Positions 31,111 to 34,350 of a DNA stretch of 34,350 nt are shown here, one piece after another (within the stretch, counting starts at the first letter, position 1; every line of letters begins with the position of its first letter). Under the pieces are notes generated by a model, which ran no database searches, had not been told where the DNA came from, and was given only the letters and a program-made list of their open reading frames with translations. Both the position numbers and the translations under genes were made by a program. The stretch is from Deltaproteobacteria bacterium (GTDB lineage Bacteria; Desulfobacterota; Desulfobaccia; Desulfobaccales; 0-14-0-80-60-11): contig JASEFS010000036.1 in the NCBI GenBank assembly GCA_030018495.1, positions 1 through 34,350 on the forward strand. Reading direction: 5' to 3'.

Positions 31111-31570
31111 CGAGCACCTCGATCACGTCGCCGGGTTTGACCCGGCCGCCTTTTATCACCCGGACGAAGATCCCCTCCCGGGGCATGACGCAGTCTCCCA
31201 CCAATTCCCGGATGGCGCAGCCCTTGTGGCAGGCCTTGCCGATCTGGGTGACCACCACTTCAGCCTCAGAGCCGATTTTTAAGTGCGTCCCGATGGGCAG
31301 GGCGTCCACTGCGATGCCCCGGGTGGTGATATTTTCGGCAAAGTCGCCGGGCTTGACGTCCGCGCCCGCGGCCCGCATCTTCTCGATGCTCTCCAGCGCC
31401 AGCAGGCTCACCTGGCGCTTGCCGCCTTCGGCGTGGGCGTCCCCTGCCAAGCCGTGCTCCACCACCAGGCGGGCTTCGGGGACATTATGCTTGACCACGC
31501 CTTTCCTGTCGCTGATGGAGACGGCCGCTACCCGCGGCGGGCCATCAGTATTTGCTAATTGCTGTGCCAT
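31079..31570 (-). CDS. MOSC-domain protein
   Basis: This 163-residue single MOSC domain is related to the C-terminal domain of molybdenum cofactor sulfurases and to YiiM. The block TQIGKACHKGCAIRE contains the conserved cysteine region that can carry sulfur, and KPGDFAENITTRGIAV and EGIFVRVIKGGRVKPGD are typical. It probably acts in molybdenum cofactor handling together with MogA/MoaB, whose gene overlaps by 32 bp. The frame opens 12 codons earlier. I place the start at ATG 31570 because the upstream part reads through repeat sequence, but no good Shine-Dalgarno is visible. The first codons (AGCAATTAGCAAATA) again show a 7 bp rhythm, so the N-terminal QLAN may be repeat-derived. Confidence 0.83.
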   Translation of the reverse strand: MAQQLANTDGPPRVAAVSISDRKGVVKHNVPEARLVVEHGLAGDAHAEGGKRQVSLLALESIEKMRAAGADVKPGDFAENITTRGIAVDALPIGTHLKIGSEAEVVVTQIGKACHKGCAIRELVGDCVMPREGIFVRVIKGGRVKPGDVIEVLDVPGGNPDGQ

Positions 31571-31581
31571 ATTAATAAAAT

Positions 31582-31607
31582 AGCACAGGCCGGACGCCTG
31601 TGCCACC
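31582..31607 (+). repeat. GGCACAGGC...GTGCCACC palindromic repeat, copy C
   Basis: A 26 bp palindrome with arms around GCACAGGC and GCCTGTGC lies 12 bp upstream of the MOSC start. It aligns with copies A (15694) and B (30432) in the same orientation. A heptad array begins about 100 bp to its right. A C/G-rich palindrome (GGGGCG...CGCCCC, about 31623-31645) lies between them. Confidence 0.8.
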
Positions 31608-31706
31608 GGTTCTTAGGGTGTAGGGGCGGTTCGCGCCCCGCCCCTGCCTTCAGCCCTCATTAAAGCCTTATGTCCTTCATTCTAAAGTTACATTTGCTTT
31701 TCTAAC

Positions 31707-31742
31707 AGAAAACTGAAAACTGAAAACCGAAAACTGTTTTTA
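31707..31742 (+). repeat. GAAAAC heptad array with cap, copy 4, on the stop of the EF-G-like gene
   Basis: Four units (AGAAAAC, TGAAAAC, TGAAAAC, CGAAAAC) at 31707-31734 are followed by the cap TGTTTTTA (31735-31742). The last three bases, TTA, are the complement of the TAA stop codon of the EF-G-like gene. Confidence 0.87.
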
Positions 31743-33818
31743 TTCCTTTTCCCTGGCGGCGTTGGCTTCGGCGATGATTTTTTCCGCCAGGTGCGGCGGG
31801 ACTTCCTCGTAATGGGAGAACTCCATGTCAAAGGTGCCGCGGCCGCCCGTCATGGAGGTGAGGTCAGGTGCATACATCAGGACTTCGGACATGGGTACAT
31901 TGGCCGAAATGGCCTGCATTTTGCCCCGGGCCGCCATGCCCAGGACCCGACCCCGCCGGCCGTTCAGGTCGCCGATGATGTCGCCCATGTACTCCTCCGG
32001 CACCAGAACCGTCATTTTCATGATGGGTTCCAGGATAACGGGGTTGCACTGCTGCACGCCCTTTTTGAAGCCCATGGAGCCGGCGATCTTAAAGGCCATG
32101 TCCGACGAATCCACTTCATGGAAGGAGCCGTCGTAGAGAGTCACTTTGACATCCACCACGGGAAACCCGGCCACCACCCCTTCCTGCATGGCTTCTACAA
32201 TGCCTTTCTCCACGGACGGGATGTATTGCTTGGGGATAACCCCGCCCACGATTTTGTCCACGAACTGGAAGCCTTCGCCCCGAGGCAGGGGTTCGATTTC
32301 CAGCCAGGTATCGCCATATTGGCCGCGGCCTCCGGACTGGCGCTTATATTTGCCCTGCACCTTGGTGGCGCCCTTGATGGTCTCCCGGTACGGCACTTTG
32401 GGGAGCTTGAGGTTGACTTCCACCCCGAACTTGCGCTTCATCTTTTCCGCGGTGGCTTCGATATGCACTGCGCCCATGCCGGACAAAAGGATTTCCTTGG
32501 TTTCCGCGTTGCGGTTGACGCTTAAAGAAATATCCTCTTCCGCCAAACGCTGAAGGGAAGAGTACACCTTGTCTTCGTCGCCCCGGGACTTGGGCTCCAC
32601 TGCAAAGGTCATCATGCTTTTGGGCGGGGTCAGGGGCGGCAGCAGGATGGGATTGCCTTCGGTCGCCAGGGTGTCGCCGGTGACGGTTTCCTTCAATTTG
32701 GCCACCGCCGCGATGGCTCCCGGCCCCGCTTCCGCCACGGCTTTCTGGTTCTTGCCTTCCAACAGGAAAAGCTGGCCGTAGCGTTCAGGCGCGGCTTTGT
32801 TGACATTGAGCACGGTGGAATCGGATTTGACGGTGCCGGAAAATACCCTAAATATGGACAGGCGGCCGGCATAAGGATCGGCCACGGTCTTGAATACCTG
32901 GGCTGCGAGCGGGCCGTCGGGGTCCGGCTCCAGCGCGACTTCTGCCCCGCTTTTGGGCTCGATGCCTTTGATCTGGCCGCGGTCCTCGGGAGACGGCAGG
33001 AACAGGTTGACCGCTTCCAGCAGCAGAGGATAGCCCAGATTGTTGTGGGTGGCGCCGAACAGCACCGGCACAAACTGACCCGCCAGGGTGCCGGCTCTGA
33101 GGCCCCGGTAAATTTCGTCCACCGGGAGGTCTCCCTCCTCCAAAAATTTTTCGATCAGTTCGTCATCGCTTTCCGCAGCATAGTTCAGAAGATCGCTCCG
33201 CCACTCGTCCACTTGGCCTTTAAGGTCGTCCGGAATAGGGCCGCTTTCCATCTGTTTGCCGGCGCCGCCGGTGTAGGCCTTCAGGCTCACCAGATCCACT
33301 ACGCCTTTGAATGCCGCTTCCTGGCCGATGGGAACCTGCAAAGGCACGGGTTTGGCCTCCAGGATGTCCTGTAAACCTTTGAGCACTTGGCTGTAGTCGG
33401 CCCGCTCCCGGTCCATCTTGTTGATGTACACCAGGCGCGGCAGGCCATATTCATTGGCCGTGCTCCACACCTTTTCGGTGCCCACTTTGACGCCGTCCAC
33501 CGCGTCAATGACCACGACGGCCGCGTCCGCCACATGCAGCGCGGCCCGGGTGTCCGCCAGAAAATTGTCATCCCCCGGCGTATCCGCAATATAGACGGTG
33601 TGCTTTTTCCAGGTATAGTGATGAAAGGCCGTGGAAATGGTGATCTTGCGTTTCAGCTCCTCCGGTTCATAATCCAGAACGGAGGTGCCGTCATCCACCT
33701 TGCCTAAGCGCGCGGTCGCGCCCGCGGTGAAAAGCATGGCCTCTGCCAGAGAGGTTTTGCCGCAGCCGCTGTGGCCGATGAAGGCCAGGTTGCGGATATG
33801 AGCCACTTTACCGGACAT
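31740..33818 (-). CDS. Elongation factor G-like GTPase (FusA2-type)
   Basis: This 692-residue translational GTPase has the EF-G domain order: G domain, beta-barrel domain II, then III, IV and V. Nucleotide motifs are GHSGCGKTS (residues 15-23) and NKMD (133-136). The switch II motif reads DTPGDDNF (79-86), where canonical EF-G has DTPGHVDF, so the catalytic histidine position is aspartate 83. Domain IV includes YKRQSGGRGQYGDTWLEIEP, and domain V includes LEPIMKMTVLVPEEYMGDII. The P-loop SGCGKTS, unlike the DAGKTT of housekeeping EF-G, marks it as the EF-G paralog. Its role (translation under stress, or ribosome recycling) is not settled by the sequence. The ATG has GGAAGGAG upstream. It is not next to ribosomal protein genes. 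Confidence 0.93.
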   Translation of the reverse strand: MSGKVAHIRNLAFIGHSGCGKTSLAEAMLFTAGATARLGKVDDGTSVLDYEPEELKRKITISTAFHHYTWKKHTVYIADTPGDDNFLADTRAALHVADAAVVVIDAVDGVKVGTEKVWSTANEYGLPRLVYINKMDRERADYSQVLKGLQDILEAKPVPLQVPIGQEAAFKGVVDLVSLKAYTGGAGKQMESGPIPDDLKGQVDEWRSDLLNYAAESDDELIEKFLEEGDLPVDEIYRGLRAGTLAGQFVPVLFGATHNNLGYPLLLEAVNLFLPSPEDRGQIKGIEPKSGAEVALEPDPDGPLAAQVFKTVADPYAGRLSIFRVFSGTVKSDSTVLNVNKAAPERYGQLFLLEGKNQKAVAEAGPGAIAAVAKLKETVTGDTLATEGNPILLPPLTPPKSMMTFAVEPKSRGDEDKVYSSLQRLAEEDISLSVNRNAETKEILLSGMGAVHIEATAEKMKRKFGVEVNLKLPKVPYRETIKGATKVQGKYKRQSGGRGQYGDTWLEIEPLPRGEGFQFVDKIVGGVIPKQYIPSVEKGIVEAMQEGVVAGFPVVDVKVTLYDGSFHEVDSSDMAFKIAGSMGFKKGVQQCNPVILEPIMKMTVLVPEEYMGDIIGDLNGRRGRVLGMAARGKMQAISANVPMSEVLMYAPDLTSMTGGRGTFDMEFSHYEEVPPHLAEKIIAEANAAREKE

Positions 33819-33842
33819 TCAAATCTCCTTCCCCAAAATGTG

Positions 33843-33884
33843 CCGTCCCACCCTGCCATTCCGGGCCGGCCTGGGACGGTTTTT
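33843..33884 (+). other. Terminator-like hairpin in the leader of the EF-G-like gene
   Basis: Arms CCGTCCCA (33843-33850) and TGGGACGG (33872-33879) enclose a GC-rich loop, and five T's follow on the + strand. No + strand gene ends here. On the - strand it falls 25-60 bases before the EF-G-like start codon and could be a leader structure. Nothing else is recognizable in 33885-34058. Confidence 0.45.
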
Positions 33885-34058
33885 AACTATCAGATTTTAA
33901 AAGATATCTCAAGCGGGTTTTACTTCTTACTTTAGATGGCTCTTATTCGCGGTGAACGCCTGACCTCAAAGCTGCAGGCCGAATTTTAGCAAAAGACAAT
34001 GCCGCTGAAAGGCCGCGCCCTAATCTTTAACTGATCGGAGCCGATGCCGGGGAAATCA

Positions 34059-34087
34059 TTGACACCGGACCGGCCGCCTGTTACATT
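34059..34087 (+). promoter_or_regulatory. Sigma-70 promoter of tRNA-Pro
   Basis: A perfect TTGACA (34059-34064), a 17 base GC-rich spacer and TACATT (34082-34087). The expected transcript start near 34094 is just before the tRNA. Confidence 0.85.
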
Positions 34088-34097
34088 TATTTTCTGT

Positions 34098-34174
34098 CGG
34101 GACGTAGCGCAGCCTGGAAGCGCACCTGAATGGGGTTCAGGGGGTCGGAGGTTCAAATCCTCTCGTCCCGACCA
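34098..34174 (+). tRNA. tRNA-Pro, anticodon GGG
   Basis: A complete cloverleaf of 77 bases with encoded CCA. The acceptor arms are CGGGACG and CGTCCCG. The D stem is GCGC/GCGC and the anticodon stem CCTGA/TCAGG, with loop ATGGGGT giving anticodon GGG. The T arm is GGAGG-TTCAAAT-CCTCT-like with the TTCAAAT loop. The C1-G72 pair is typical of bacterial tRNA-Pro. Confidence 0.96.
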
Positions 34175-34195
34175 GGGACAGGCAAAAAAATAAAG

Positions 34196-34237
34196 GCAAG
34201 TTACAGGGGTTCAACCTGCAGCTTGCTTTTTCTTTTT
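34196..34237 (+). terminator. Rho-independent terminator of tRNA-Pro
   Basis: A stem GCAAGTTACAGG with CCTGCAGCTTGC (one G-U pair, one mismatch, 7 base loop) is followed by TTTTTCTTTTT. It lies 21 bases after the tRNA. The remaining sequence to 34290 shows no gene. Confidence 0.85.
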
Positions 34238-34290
34238 GGAATGATGCTCCTCCGAATGAGCATTACGGGGCTGCCCGCCCTGTCCCTTAG

Positions 34291-34350
34291 CCCGGATAAT
34301 TCAGTGCGCCACGAAGGCGCGAGATGCCAGTGGAGGAAGGTTCCACCCAG
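34291..34350. repeat. Right copy of the 60 bp inverted repeat at the window ends
   Basis: It is the reverse complement of positions 3-62 with one mismatch. It includes the same internal hairpin with arms GCGCC and GGCGC. It lies 53 bp after the tRNA-Pro terminator, so at this end it has no coding partner in view. Confidence 0.9.

Noticed and set aside
1-34350. Circular plasmid or phage genome
   Set aside because: The end repeats are inverted, not direct, and the genes are chromosomal housekeeping genes without replication or phage functions.

Overview
The window reads as a GC-rich chromosomal segment of a flagellated Gram-negative bacterium. Outer-membrane genes (a beta-barrel protein and a LolB-like lipoprotein), a sigma-54 promoter on the flagellar hook operon, an RpoH-type sigma factor and the general gene style suggest a deltaproteobacterial (Desulfobacterota-like) organism. 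That placement is inference. The 60 bp inverted repeat at the two extreme ends suggests a contig that stopped at copies of a dispersed repeat. There is no sign of a prophage, CRISPR array, integrase or biosynthetic gene cluster.

Layout: (1) 1-4.1 kb: a prepilin peptidase (-), an iron-sulfur flavoprotein (+), a Crp/Fnr regulator (+), then a GNAT acetyltransferase and a metallophosphoesterase (-). (2) 4.2-7.7 kb: an RNase II/R family exoribonuclease (+) facing purB (-). (3) 7.8-11.8 kb: a flagellar hook operon fliK-flgD-flgE (-) with a clear sigma-54 promoter and a strong terminator. (4) 11.9-14.3 kb: ispG with a small secreted protein (+), then a cupin protein and dtd (-). (5) 14.6-18.1 kb: two Dpp/Opp-type ABC permeases separated by a repeat-built spacer, then two paralogous secreted TPR proteins (+). 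(6) 18.1-22.5 kb: nnr, a CBS protein and tsaE in an overlapping cluster, a YfgM-like TPR membrane protein, and a beta-barrel protein with its own promoter (-). (7) 22.9-30.4 kb: hisH-hisF, rpoH, a large TPR lipoprotein coupled to a LolB-like lipoprotein, a Mut7-C-type protein coupled to a small membrane protein, and a CbpA/CbpM-like chaperone pair (+). (8) 30.6-34.35 kb: a MOSC protein and mogA/moaB, an EF-G-like GTPase (-), and tRNA-Pro(GGG) with a canonical promoter and terminator (+).

Most genes are housekeeping: purine synthesis, histidine synthesis, isoprenoid synthesis, t6A tRNA modification, NAD(P)HX repair, D-aminoacyl-tRNA proofreading and molybdenum cofactor handling. RpoH, the J-domain protein and its MerR-like partner form a plausible heat-shock group. 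The TPR lipoprotein and LolB-like protein suggest envelope assembly.

The most unusual feature lies in the spacers. Five arrays of 7 bp units (consensus YGAAAAC, three or four units) each end in an inverted half-unit 'cap' (consensus YGTTTTTA). In all five the cap points at a coding sequence and touches its start or stop codon. In three of them the last three bases of the cap are the stop codon itself. A sixth array with another 7 bp unit (AAGCTTT) encodes the C-terminal tail and stop of the flavoprotein gene. Three spacers also carry a second palindromic repeat family at a similar distance from the heptad array.
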